Positions 1 through 6,298 of a stretch of DNA of 15,570 bases are shown here, in pieces. The stretch's first letter is position 1. The number at the start of each line of letters is the position of its first letter. Source of the stretch: Pseudomonadota bacterium (GTDB lineage: Bacteria; Pseudomonadota; Alphaproteobacteria; Rhizobiales; Rhizobiaceae); the NCBI GenBank assembly GCA_023416545.1, contig JAEZHO010000079.1, positions 1-15,570 of the forward strand, read 5' to 3'. Below the pieces are notes generated by a model. It did not search any database. It saw nothing but the letters and a program-made list of their open reading frames with translations, and had not been told where the DNA came from. Made by a program: the position numbers and the translations under genes.

Positions 1-508
1 TCCTGTCCGCGAAGCGAAGGTCGAGATAGCTCAGCAGCGCCGCCAGCGCGAAGTCGCCGCCGTTGAGCTTGTGGCCTGCCTTCGGCGGGTCCGCCTCCAG
101 ATGATCCAGCCCGCGGCTGACCTTCCCCCACTGCTTGTCGATCCATGGCTGGTGGACCAGTTCCTCCGGCCGGCTGCGGCGCTCGTTCATGATCGCAAGC
201 AGGCTGTCGAGCATCCCGTCGCAGAGCGCTTCCAGGACCTCGGCGGTCGTCCGCTTCGGATCCTTCCCGGGATAGAGCTTCCCGTCCGAAAGCCGGTCGA
301 GATAGTGCATGATGGCGACGCTGTCGTAGATCGCCGGCTCGTCCTCGCGCAGCAGGGTGGGGATCTTGGTCAGCGGATTGCTGTCCAGCAGTTCCGGCGG
401 CGGCGTCGCGGTATCGACCTTCACGGAGACGATTTCGATGTCGAGGTGGCGCGCGGCCATCCTGACCTTCGCGGCATAGGGGGAGGCGGGAGAGTAGAGC
501 AGTTTCAT
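1..508 (-). CDS. Glutathione S-transferase family protein (3' end cut by window)
   Basis: The visible 169 residues start MKLLYSPASPYAAKVR and fit the N-terminal thioredoxin-fold domain of a soluble glutathione S-transferase. Ser6/Ser9 lie near the usual glutathione-activating position, the cis-Pro is in KIPTL (Pro50), and a glutathione-contacting DS pair (62-63) precedes IMHYLD. The beginning of the all-helical C-terminal domain follows from about residue 85; the rest lies outside the window. Such proteins conjugate or reduce electrophiles with glutathione in the cytoplasm, but the subfamily and substrate cannot be read here. The ATG at 508 has an AAGGA ribosome site 7 nt upstream. Only 26 nt separate it from the stop of the RNase T2 gene upstream, so the two are probably co-transcribed. 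I am sure of the fold, not of the substrate. Confidence 0.87.
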   Translation of the reverse strand, partial: MKLLYSPASPYAAKVRMAARHLDIEIVSVKVDTATPPPELLDSNPLTKIPTLLREDEPAIYDSVAIMHYLDRLSDGKLYPGKDPKRTTAEVLEALCDGMLDSLLAIMNERRSRPEELVHQPWIDKQWGKVSRGLDHLEADPPKAGHKLNGGDFALAALLSYLDLRFADR

Positions 509-534
509 GGTATCGTCCTTGCTGTCTTGATGGC

Positions 535-1203
535 TCATTCGGAGGCCGGCAGTTCGACCTGGCTAAGGCGGCAGCCTCCGCGATCGACCTCCGCGCAGTC
601 GCGGAAACGGAAATCCTTCGTCATGCAGATGCGGATGTCTTCAAGGCGCCGCCCTTCGCAACTGGCGGCAATGCCCCTTGGCGACATGCCGGGATTGGCC
701 TCCACGAACTTCCGCTCGATCACGGCTGCCGGCAATGTCAGGCGTTCGTCGCCGTCGGCAAGATCCGCCGGGATGCGGACGCGCTCGAACGCCTGCCGGG
801 TCGCTTCGAAATAGGCGCGCTGCGTCAGCCCGGTGCAACTGCCGTGCTTGCGCCACTGGTGACCGATCAGGCCCATCGAGGGCATGATGTCGAAAACGAT
901 GTCGCCCGTCGAGCGGGGGACGCGGGCCGGTTCGCGGCTGCGGCAATACTCCGGATAGCCCCGTTCGTATTGCGGCCAGAGCCCGTGGACGATGAAGCCG
1001 TATTCCCTCTCGCGGTCGCACTGGGCGGGGTTGCGATCGCCCTTGGGCGACGCGCAGAAGGTCGGCGACCACGACAGCGACAGGACGTAGAAGTCGAAAT
1101 CGGCGGCCTGCGCGCGGGCCTGGACCGGCGCCCCGAGCGTCATCACGGCCGCAAGTGCGGCCATAAGCATCGCGATCACTGTTGCGAAAGGTTGATCCGT
1201 CAA
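535..1203 (-). CDS. Ribonuclease T2 family protein, exported, with altered CAS II motif
   Basis: The 222-residue protein has both RNase T2 signature blocks. CAS I is FIVHGLWPQ (70-78, catalytic His73) and CAS II is HQWRKHGSC (115-123, Lys119 and His120). The family cleaves RNA without strong base preference through 2',3'-cyclic phosphates, usually outside the cytoplasm. Here Gln116 (codon CAG) occupies the place usually held by the catalytic Glu of HEWxKHG, so activity may be reduced or tuned. Eight cysteines downstream of the leader fit a disulfide-bonded periplasmic protein. Residues 1-33 form a hydrophobic leader ending AQA-A, a likely signal peptidase site, but its n-region carries no Lys or Arg. 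The start is TTG, chosen because GGAGG lies 7 nt upstream; the first internal ATG is residue 12. It leads the GST gene and is divergent from the membrane protein gene at 1287. Confidence 0.93.
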   Translation of the reverse strand: MTDQPFATVIAMLMAALAAVMTLGAPVQARAQAADFDFYVLSLSWSPTFCASPKGDRNPAQCDREREYGFIVHGLWPQYERGYPEYCRSREPARVPRSTGDIVFDIMPSMGLIGHQWRKHGSCTGLTQRAYFEATRQAFERVRIPADLADGDERLTLPAAVIERKFVEANPGMSPRGIAASCEGRRLEDIRICMTKDFRFRDCAEVDRGGCRLSQVELPASE

Positions 1204-1286
1204 TCCTTTACCTCCAAAGTGGGCGAGTCGGCGCCGGTGCTCCAGCCGCCGATATGCCTTGGAGGAGAGATGGACGGCAATACCGG
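1204..1286. promoter_or_regulatory. Divergent control region, RNase T2 / YbhN-like gene
   Basis: These 83 bases must hold the 5' signals of both divergent genes unless the promoters lie inside coding sequence. The ribosome site of the RNase T2 gene (GGAGG on the minus strand, about 1211-1215) and a plus-strand GGAGGAG at 1261-1267 are clear. No convincing -35/-10 pair is visible on either strand. A single GAGTC (1225-1229), a possible CcrM methylation site, is present but is not evidence of regulation by itself. Confidence 0.4.
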
Positions 1287-1290
1287 ATGA
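1270..1290 (+). CDS. Possible 6-codon leader ORF (MDGNTG) coupled to the next gene
   Basis: The only strong Shine-Dalgarno sequence here, GGAGGAG (1261-1267), sits 2 to 4 nt before an ATG at 1270. That ATG opens an ORF of six codons, MDGNTG, ending in TGA at 1288-1290. The stop overlaps the presumed ATG of the downstream membrane protein (1287-1289) as ATGA. That downstream ATG has no ribosome site of its own at normal distance, since GGAGGAG is about 20 nt away. This is what a translationally coupled leader would look like. Alternatively the downstream gene starts at the in-frame ATG at 1254, without a visible ribosome site, and the mini-ORF is chance. Confidence 0.4.
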   Translation: MDGNTG

Positions 1291-2234
1291 CCGTGAAAAA
1301 GTACCTCTGGCCCGTCGTCGGCGCGGTCACGATAGCCGTTTGTGCCTGGCTGCTGTACAAGGAATTGCGGGGCCTTTCGTTCGACGACGTATGGGACAGC
1401 CTCGCCGCGATCTCGCCGCTTCACTGGGTGCTTGCCGCGCTTTCCACGCTGGTCGCCTATGCGGCCCTGGCCGGATACGACCGTATAGCGCTCATGCATC
1501 TCGGCCGGTCGGTGAACCTGTGGTTCATCACGGTCACCTCCTTCACGACCTATGCGCTCTCCCACAATGTCGGGGCCTCCGTCATCTCCGGCGGCGTGGT
1601 CCGCTACCGCGCCTATTCCTCGAAGGGGCTGAGCGGGCGGGAGATCGGCGCGCTCGTCGCCATCTGCTCCTTCACCTTCGCGCTCGGGACGCTGCTTCTT
1701 GCGGGCATCGTGCTCATCCTTAAGCCGCAGATCGTCGACCGTTTCGGCGAGGGTTTCCCGATCGGCGCATCCTCCGCCACCGGTTACGTCATCCTCGCAC
1801 TGATCGGCGTCTATGTGGCGGTGAGTTTCCTGCGTCCGCGGCCGATCACCATAGGCTCGACGCAACTGACCTATCCGTCGCCGAAAGTGGTCCTGTCGCA
1901 ACTGGTCATCGGCCCGCTGGAACTGATCGGCGCGGCCGGCATCATCTATTTCGCGCTGCCGGAGGCGGGCAATCCGGGCTTCGTCGTCGTGCTCGGCATA
2001 TTCCTCGCCTCCTTCTCCGCGGCCCTCATCTCGCATGCGCCGGGCGGGCTCGGCGTGCTCGAGCTCGTCTTCGTCATGGGTTTGCCGGACATGGATCCGG
2101 CCGACGTGATCGCGGCGCTGCTGGTGTTCCGGCTCTTCTACCTGCTGATCCCCTTCGCCATCGCGCTCGGGGTGATCTTCGTCTTCGAACGCACCCAGTT
2201 CCGGGCCGGCCGCGGTTCCGGTTCCGGGCCCTAG
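1287..2234 (+). CDS. Lysylphosphatidylglycerol synthase TM-domain (YbhN/UPF0104) membrane protein
   Basis: The 315-residue protein has about eight hydrophobic segments, roughly 7-23, 45-63, 78-92, 121-146, 165-182, 203-223, 231-249 and 272-302. It carries two blocks typical of the LPG-synthase transmembrane family: NVGASVISGGVVRYR (94-108) and HAPGGLGVLE (250-259). It lacks the cytoplasmic aminoacyl-transferase domain of MprF, so it should not make lysyl-lipids. Stand-alone members are thought to act on membrane lipids, perhaps as flippases or in lipid transport; the substrate is unknown. The N-terminal MTVKKYLWP is a normal start with positive charges before the first helix. Longer in-frame readings (TTG at 1182, ATG at 1254) would add an Arg-rich tail. 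Its TAG overlaps the rlmJ stop in CTAG. Confidence 0.87.
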   Translation: MTVKKYLWPVVGAVTIAVCAWLLYKELRGLSFDDVWDSLAAISPLHWVLAALSTLVAYAALAGYDRIALMHLGRSVNLWFITVTSFTTYALSHNVGASVISGGVVRYRAYSSKGLSGREIGALVAICSFTFALGTLLLAGIVLILKPQIVDRFGEGFPIGASSATGYVILALIGVYVAVSFLRPRPITIGSTQLTYPSPKVVLSQLVIGPLELIGAAGIIYFALPEAGNPGFVVVLGIFLASFSAALISHAPGGLGVLELVFVMGLPDMDPADVIAALLVFRLFYLLIPFAIALGVIFVFERTQFRAGRGSGSGP

Positions 2235-3097
2235 CGCTCTTCCGCCTGCGTCTCTCCGCGAAGCCAGAAGGCCCGTTGCGAGGCGAAGCGATCCTGCGCC
2301 AGCACGTCCTTCAGCACCGGCAGGAGCGCATGCATCTCGTCCTTCAGCGTGAAGGGCGGGTTGACGACGATCAGCCCGGAGCCGGTAAGCCCGGTGGTCT
2401 CGCGGTCGCTGCGCACCGACAGTTCGAGGCAGAGCATTTTCGGGATGTCCAGGTCCTGCAGCGCCTTGTGGAAATCCTTGATGGGGGCTCCCTTCTTCAG
2501 CGGGTACCAGAGGCAGTAGGTGCCGCCCGGGAAGCGCCGGTAGGCCGTCGCCAGCCCCTTGGCCAGCCGCTCGTATTCATCCGGCTCCTCGAAGGGCGGG
2601 TCGACGAGGATGATGCCGCGCTTCTCCTTCGGCGGCAGGTGGGCGCCGAGCGCAAGCCAGCCGTCGAGTTCGGTGACGCGGACCTGGTAGTCGCCCTCGA
2701 AAAGCCGGGCGAGGCGGGCCTCGTCCTCCGGATGCAGTTCCATCGCGGACAGCCGGTCCTGGGGCCGGAAAAGCATCCGGGCAAGCTTGGGCGAGCCGGG
2801 ATAGAGCCTGACGCCGCCGCCCGGATTGAGGTCCCGTACCGCCGAAAGATAGGGGGCCAGGAGTTCGGCGGCCTTCGGCGGCAGTTCCGCCTCCATCAGC
2901 CGGCCGATGCCGTCCTGCCATTCGCCCGTCTTCTGTGCCTCCTCGGTCGAGAGATCGTAGAGGCCGATGCCGGCATGCGTGTCGAGCACGCGGAACGCCT
3001 TGTCCTTCTTCTGCATGTAGAGGACGAGGCGCGCCAGCACCGCATGCTTCAGCACGTCGGCGAAATTGCCCGCATGGTAGATGTGCCGATAGTTCAT
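2231..3097 (-). CDS. rlmJ: 23S rRNA (adenine(2030)-N(6))-methyltransferase RlmJ
   Basis: The 288-residue length is close to that of E. coli RlmJ (about 280). The enzyme transfers a methyl group from S-adenosylmethionine to N6 of A2030 in 23S rRNA before or during ribosome assembly. Visible family marks are the N-terminal YHAGNFADVLKH (7-18), the SAM-binding block LDTHAGIGLYDL (38-49), YPGSP (99-103), ELHP (120-123), the catalytic DPPFE (166-170; DPPY/F is the N6-adenine methyltransferase motif), WYPL (197-200), and GSGLIVVNPP near the C-terminus. The ATG at 3097 precedes the conserved N-terminus directly; a GGAGCAGAAG stretch lies somewhat far upstream. A longer in-frame reading to 3169 would overlap the divergent control region and is not favoured. 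Confidence 0.95.
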   Translation of the reverse strand: MNYRHIYHAGNFADVLKHAVLARLVLYMQKKDKAFRVLDTHAGIGLYDLSTEEAQKTGEWQDGIGRLMEAELPPKAAELLAPYLSAVRDLNPGGGVRLYPGSPKLARMLFRPQDRLSAMELHPEDEARLARLFEGDYQVRVTELDGWLALGAHLPPKEKRGIILVDPPFEEPDEYERLAKGLATAYRRFPGGTYCLWYPLKKGAPIKDFHKALQDLDIPKMLCLELSVRSDRETTGLTGSGLIVVNPPFTLKDEMHALLPVLKDVLAQDRFASQRAFWLRGETQAEER

Positions 3098-3180
3098 CGC
3101 CGCTTCTGCTCCGGATGAATAAAATTGATGGTCCGCAAATCCTGCTTCTTGCGGCTTCGCCCTTCGCATATAGAAAAGCG
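3098..3180. promoter_or_regulatory. Divergent control region, rlmJ / molybdopterin oxidoreductase
   Basis: These 83 bases between two divergent starts include AT-rich patches unlike their surroundings: AATAAAATTGATG around 3118-3130 and CATATAGAAAAG at 3167-3178. The second patch could contain a -10 element for either strand (TATAGA on plus, CTATAT on minus). No well-spaced -35 partner is visible, so the exact promoters are not called. Confidence 0.35.
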
Positions 3181-5319
3181 ATGAACCTTGCGACCCCGAT
3201 CACGGCGAAAGCCGCCCCGAATGTCACGCGCGTCGGCCACACGGTCTGTCCGCATGACTGCCCGTCCGCCTGCGCGCTGGATGTCGACCTGACCGCGGAA
3301 GGCAGGATCGGCCGCGTCCGCGGTTCCTCGGAGAACACCTATACCGCCGGCGTGATCTGCGCCAAGGTCGCGCGCTACAGCGAACGCATCTACCATCCGA
3401 AGCGGCTGCTCACGCCGAAGCGCCGCCTGGGCGCGAAGGGCGAGGGCGCCTGGCAGGAAATTTCGTGGGAAGCCGCCCTCGACGAGGTCGCCGAAGCCTT
3501 CCTGAAGGCGGAGGCGCGTCACGGCTCCGAAGCCGTCTGGCCCTATTTCTATGCCGGCACGATGGGGCAGGTGCAGCGCGATTCGATCGATCGCCTGCGC
3601 CATGCCCGCAAGTATTCCGGCTTCTTCGGCTCCATCTGCACCAACATGGCCTGGACCGGCTACGTCATGGGAACCGGCGCGCTCCGCGGGCCAGACCCGC
3701 GCGAAATGGCCAAGTCGGACTGCGTCGTCATCTGGGGCACCAATGCCGTCTCGACGCAGGTCAACGTCATGACCCATGCTGTCAGGGCCCGCAAGGAGCG
3801 CGGCGCGAAGATCGTCGTCGTCGACATCTATAACAACCCGACGATGAAGCAGGCGGACATGGGGCTCATCCTGAAGCCCGGCACGGACGCCGCCCTTGCC
3901 TGCGCCGTCATGCATGTCGCCTTCCGCGACGGATATGCCGATCGCGCCTACATGGAGCGATATGCGGACGATCCGGCGGGGCTCGAGGCGCATCTGGCGA
4001 CGAAGACGCCGGAATGGGCCGCAGCCGTCACCGGCCTCACGGTCGAGGAGATCGAGGCCTTCGCCCGCCTCGTCGGCACGACGAAGAAGACCTTCTTCCG
4101 CCTGGGCTACGGCTTTGCCCGGCAGCGCAACGGCGTCGTCTCCATGCACGCGGCGCTGTCGATCGCGACCGTCCTAGGCTCATGGCAGCACGAGGGCGGC
4201 GGCGCCTTCCACAACAATGGCGACATCTTCCGCCTGAACAAGTCGGAACTGATGGGCACGGCCTATGCCGATCCGGACATCCGGATGCTCGACCAGTCGC
4301 AGATCGGGCGGGTGCTCACCGGCGACGCGGAGGCGCTTCGCCATCGCGGTCCGGTCACCGCGCTGCTGATCCAGAACACCAACCCCGTGAACGTGGCGCC
4401 GGAGCAGCGCCTCGTGAAGCAGGGCTTTGCCCGCGACGACCTCTTCGTCGCCGTCCACGAGCAATTCCTGACGGAAACCGCCGAGATGGCCGATATCGTG
4501 CTTCCGGCAACCATGTTCCTGGAGCACGACGACATCTACCGCGCCGGCGGGCAGAACCATATCCTGCTCGGCCCCAAGCTGGTCGAGCCGCCGGAGACGG
4601 TGCGCACCAACCTCTTCGTCATCGAGGAACTGGCAAAAAGGCTCGGCGTCTCCGACCTCCCGGGCTTCGGGCTCTCGGAACGCGAGCACATCGATCGCAT
4701 GCTCCTGGCCAGCGGCTGGCCGGGCTACGAGACGCTGGCCCTGGAGCGCTGGATCGACGCGCAGCCGGATTTCGACACCGCCCACTATGTGAACGGCTTC
4801 GGCTATCCGGACGGCAGGTTCCGCTTCAGCCCGGACTGGGCGGGTGGCCCTTCGCCGAACCGTCCGCCGCAAAGCATCGGTCCCATGGGGCCGGTCGCGG
4901 CACTGCCGAAGTTCCCGGATTACGTTCCGGTGATCGAGGAAGCGGATGCCGAGCATCCTTTCCGCCTGGCGACCTCTCCCGCCCGCAACTTCCTCAACTC
5001 CACCTTCGCCGAGACGCCGACTTCGGCGCAGAAGGAAGGGCGGCCGGAGGTGATGATCGAGCCAACGGACGCGACCCGCATGGGCATCCTCGACGGCGAC
5101 GTCGTCCGGATCGGCAACAGGCGCGGCGAGATCCGCCTTCACGCCCGCATCGTGCCGGGCGCAAGGCGCGGTGTCCTGATCGCCGAGGGCCTGTGGCCCA
5201 ACAAGGCGCATCTGGACGGGGAGGGGATCAACGTCCTCACAGGCGCCGATGCCGTCGCCCCCTACGGCGGCGCGGCCTTCCACGACAATCGCGTCTGGAT
5301 GCGCAAGGACGACGCATGA
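3181..5319 (+). CDS. Cytoplasmic molybdopterin-dependent oxidoreductase with N-terminal [4Fe-4S] site
   Basis: This 712-residue protein belongs to the DMSO reductase/formate dehydrogenase superfamily (COG0243 type). Cys23, Cys27 and Cys31 (CPHDCPSAC) with Cys60 (VICAK) form the [4Fe-4S] site; Lys62 is the conserved electron-relay lysine. The catalytic body follows, with VVIWGTNAVSTQ and IVVVDIYNNPT as dinucleotide-cofactor-binding strands. The C-terminal Molydop_binding domain covers about 590-705 (HPFRLATSPARNFLNSTF, GILDGDVVRIGNRRGEI). No Tat or Sec signal is present, so it should work in the cytoplasm with bis-MGD. No partner subunit is encoded nearby, and the substrate is unknown; it may fall in the uncharacterised MopB_3-like group. 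The ATG at 3181 fits family N-termini; an in-frame ATG at 3115 would add 22 residues. Its TGA overlaps the nudK ATG. Confidence 0.93.
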   Translation: MNLATPITAKAAPNVTRVGHTVCPHDCPSACALDVDLTAEGRIGRVRGSSENTYTAGVICAKVARYSERIYHPKRLLTPKRRLGAKGEGAWQEISWEAALDEVAEAFLKAEARHGSEAVWPYFYAGTMGQVQRDSIDRLRHARKYSGFFGSICTNMAWTGYVMGTGALRGPDPREMAKSDCVVIWGTNAVSTQVNVMTHAVRARKERGAKIVVVDIYNNPTMKQADMGLILKPGTDAALACAVMHVAFRDGYADRAYMERYADDPAGLEAHLATKTPEWAAAVTGLTVEEIEAFARLVGTTKKTFFRLGYGFARQRNGVVSMHAALSIATVLGSWQHEGGGAFHNNGDIFRLNKSELMGTAYADPDIRMLDQSQIGRVLTGDAEALRHRGPVTALLIQNTNPVNVAPEQRLVKQGFARDDLFVAVHEQFLTETAEMADIVLPATMFLEHDDIYRAGGQNHILLGPKLVEPPETVRTNLFVIEELAKRLGVSDLPGFGLSEREHIDRMLLASGWPGYETLALERWIDAQPDFDTAHYVNGFGYPDGRFRFSPDWAGGPSPNRPPQSIGPMGPVAALPKFPDYVPVIEEADAEHPFRLATSPARNFLNSTFAETPTSAQKEGRPEVMIEPTDATRMGILDGDVVRIGNRRGEIRLHARIVPGARRGVLIAEGLWPNKAHLDGEGINVLTGADAVAPYGGAAFHDNRVWMRKDDA

Positions 5320-5906
5320 GCAAGCTTGAGAATGCCAAGGTCGAGATCGTCGAGGACAGGACGCTTTCCGACGACTGGTACCACCTGCGCAAGGTGACGT
5401 TCGACTATACCAACTCCCGCGGCGAGGTTCATCGGCTGTCGCGGGAATGCTATGACCGGGGCCACGGCGCCACGATCCTTCTCTTCGATCCTGCCCGCCA
5501 GGTCGTCATCCTCGTCCGGCAGTTCCGGATGCCGGCTCACCTTACAGGCCACCCGGGCTGGCTGATCGAGACGCCGGCCGGCCTCCTGGACGGCGACGCT
5601 CCGGAGGAGGCGATCCGCCGCGAAGCGGTGGAGGAGACCGGCTACGAGGTGCGCGACATTCGCTTTCTCTTCGAATGCTTCATCTCGCCGGGCGCGATTA
5701 CCGAACGTATCCATTTCTTCTATGCGCGGGTCGACATCGACCACAAGGTGAACGACGGCGGCGGCCTGGACGAGGAGCACGAGGACATCGAGGTCCTCGA
5801 AATCCCGCTCGACGATGCGCTGTCGATGATCGGCACCGGCGAGATCTGCGACGGCAAGACGATCATGCTGCTGCAATGGGCTGCGCTGAACCGCGACACG
5901 CTTTAG
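5316..5906 (+). CDS. nudK: GDP-mannose pyrophosphatase NudK (Nudix hydrolase)
   Basis: The 196 residues align by eye along their whole length with E. coli NudK (191 residues), which splits GDP-mannose into GMP and mannose-1-phosphate with Mg2+. Shared blocks are YDRGHGATILLFD (47-59), VRQFRMP (67-73) and the Nudix box at 89-110, running from GLLDGD to REAVEETGY with metal ligands Glu103, Glu106 and Glu107. Further shared blocks are SPGAITERIHFF (124-135), the GGGLDEEHEDIEVLE loop (148-162) and TGEICDGKTIMLL (174-186). The box loop is one residue shorter than the generic Nudix consensus, as in NudK. The start overlaps the oxidoreductase stop (ATGA), with AAGGA 6 nt upstream, so translation is probably coupled. 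Other nucleotide-diphospho substrates remain possible. Confidence 0.93.
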   Translation: MSKLENAKVEIVEDRTLSDDWYHLRKVTFDYTNSRGEVHRLSRECYDRGHGATILLFDPARQVVILVRQFRMPAHLTGHPGWLIETPAGLLDGDAPEEAIRREAVEETGYEVRDIRFLFECFISPGAITERIHFFYARVDIDHKVNDGGGLDEEHEDIEVLEIPLDDALSMIGTGEICDGKTIMLLQWAALNRDTL

Positions 5907-5923
5907 GGCTTGGAAGCAGGCGA

Positions 5924-5938
5924 CCTGACTATGTCAGG
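5924..5938. terminator. Short palindrome after nudK, possible weak terminator
   Basis: CCTGAC and GTCAGG (5924-5929 and 5933-5938) form a perfect 6-bp stem around TAT, 18 bases after the nudK stop. No T-run follows on either strand, so it is at best a weak intrinsic terminator. A protein-binding palindrome or chance is equally possible. Confidence 0.3.
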
Positions 5939-5991
5939 CGGCTCGACGCCCTCGCGCATCGCCGCCTCCGCCAGTCGCCGGTTGACGCTGG

Positions 5992-6226
5992 CTACCTCCG
6001 GCCGATCTGTTTCCACTCGGCGATCTCTTCTTGGGTGACGGGCTGCCGTCCGGCCCGTTCTCGGATGATGGTCTCGATAAGCTCGGCCTTGCTCATAGGA
6101 TCTGCGATCCCCGGAGAGCTTCGCGACCGGTTCGTCGCCGCGCAGGAGCACGACTTCCTCGCCGGCCTCGACCCTGGCCAGAAGTTCTCGCAGGTTTGCG
6201 TCTTCAACTTTGACGGTGACGGTCAT
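5992..6226 (-). pseudogene. Phd/YefM-type antitoxin, frameshifted and without a toxin
   Basis: The ATG at 6226, with GGAG 7 nt upstream, begins MTVTVKVEDANLRELLARV and continues EAGEEVVLLRGDEPVAKLSG. This is the N-terminal DNA-binding fold of Phd/YefM antitoxins, including the EAGEEV and PVAKL signatures. After residue 39 the frame becomes Arg/His-rich nonsense. The following antitoxin-like tail IADPMSKAELIETII and PVTQEEIAEWKQIGRR is found in another frame and ends with TAG at 5992-5994. The two halves meet at a GGGG run (6109-6112); with three Gs they would join into one 77-codon ORF. The gene is therefore broken by a +1 indel, or the base is a sequencing error. No PIN, ParE or Doc toxin follows; nudK converges 86 bases on. 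The unshifted frame stays open to 5903 (107 aa) but its middle looks out of frame. Confidence 0.75.
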
Positions 6227-6283
6227 GGCTGTGCTCCAGCGACCATTGCAGGATAGGCGCGGTCACGGCGGGCGTCAAATGGC

Positions 6284-6298
6284 CGGGCCTAAAGCCCG
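6284..6298 (-). terminator. Hairpin at the purN stop codon
   Basis: CGGGC and GCCCG flank a 5-nt loop that contains most of the purN stop codon. A second, more distant pair (GGCGGGC at 6267-6273 with GCCCGCC at 6294-6300) could form an alternative longer-loop stem. On the purN transcript there is no U-run after the stem, so termination here would be weak or depend on other factors. Confidence 0.3.

Noticed and set aside
4014..5315. Long plus-strand open frame inside the oxidoreductase gene that runs on in frame into nudK
   Set aside because: The part before 5316 is Arg/Pro-rich out-of-frame reading of the oxidoreductase, which has intact motifs in its own frame. Only the nudK portion is real.
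5903..6226. 107-codon reading of the antitoxin region as an intact gene
   Set aside because: Residues after about 39 are Arg/His-rich, while the neighbouring frame carries a typical antitoxin tail. A frameshift explains both better.
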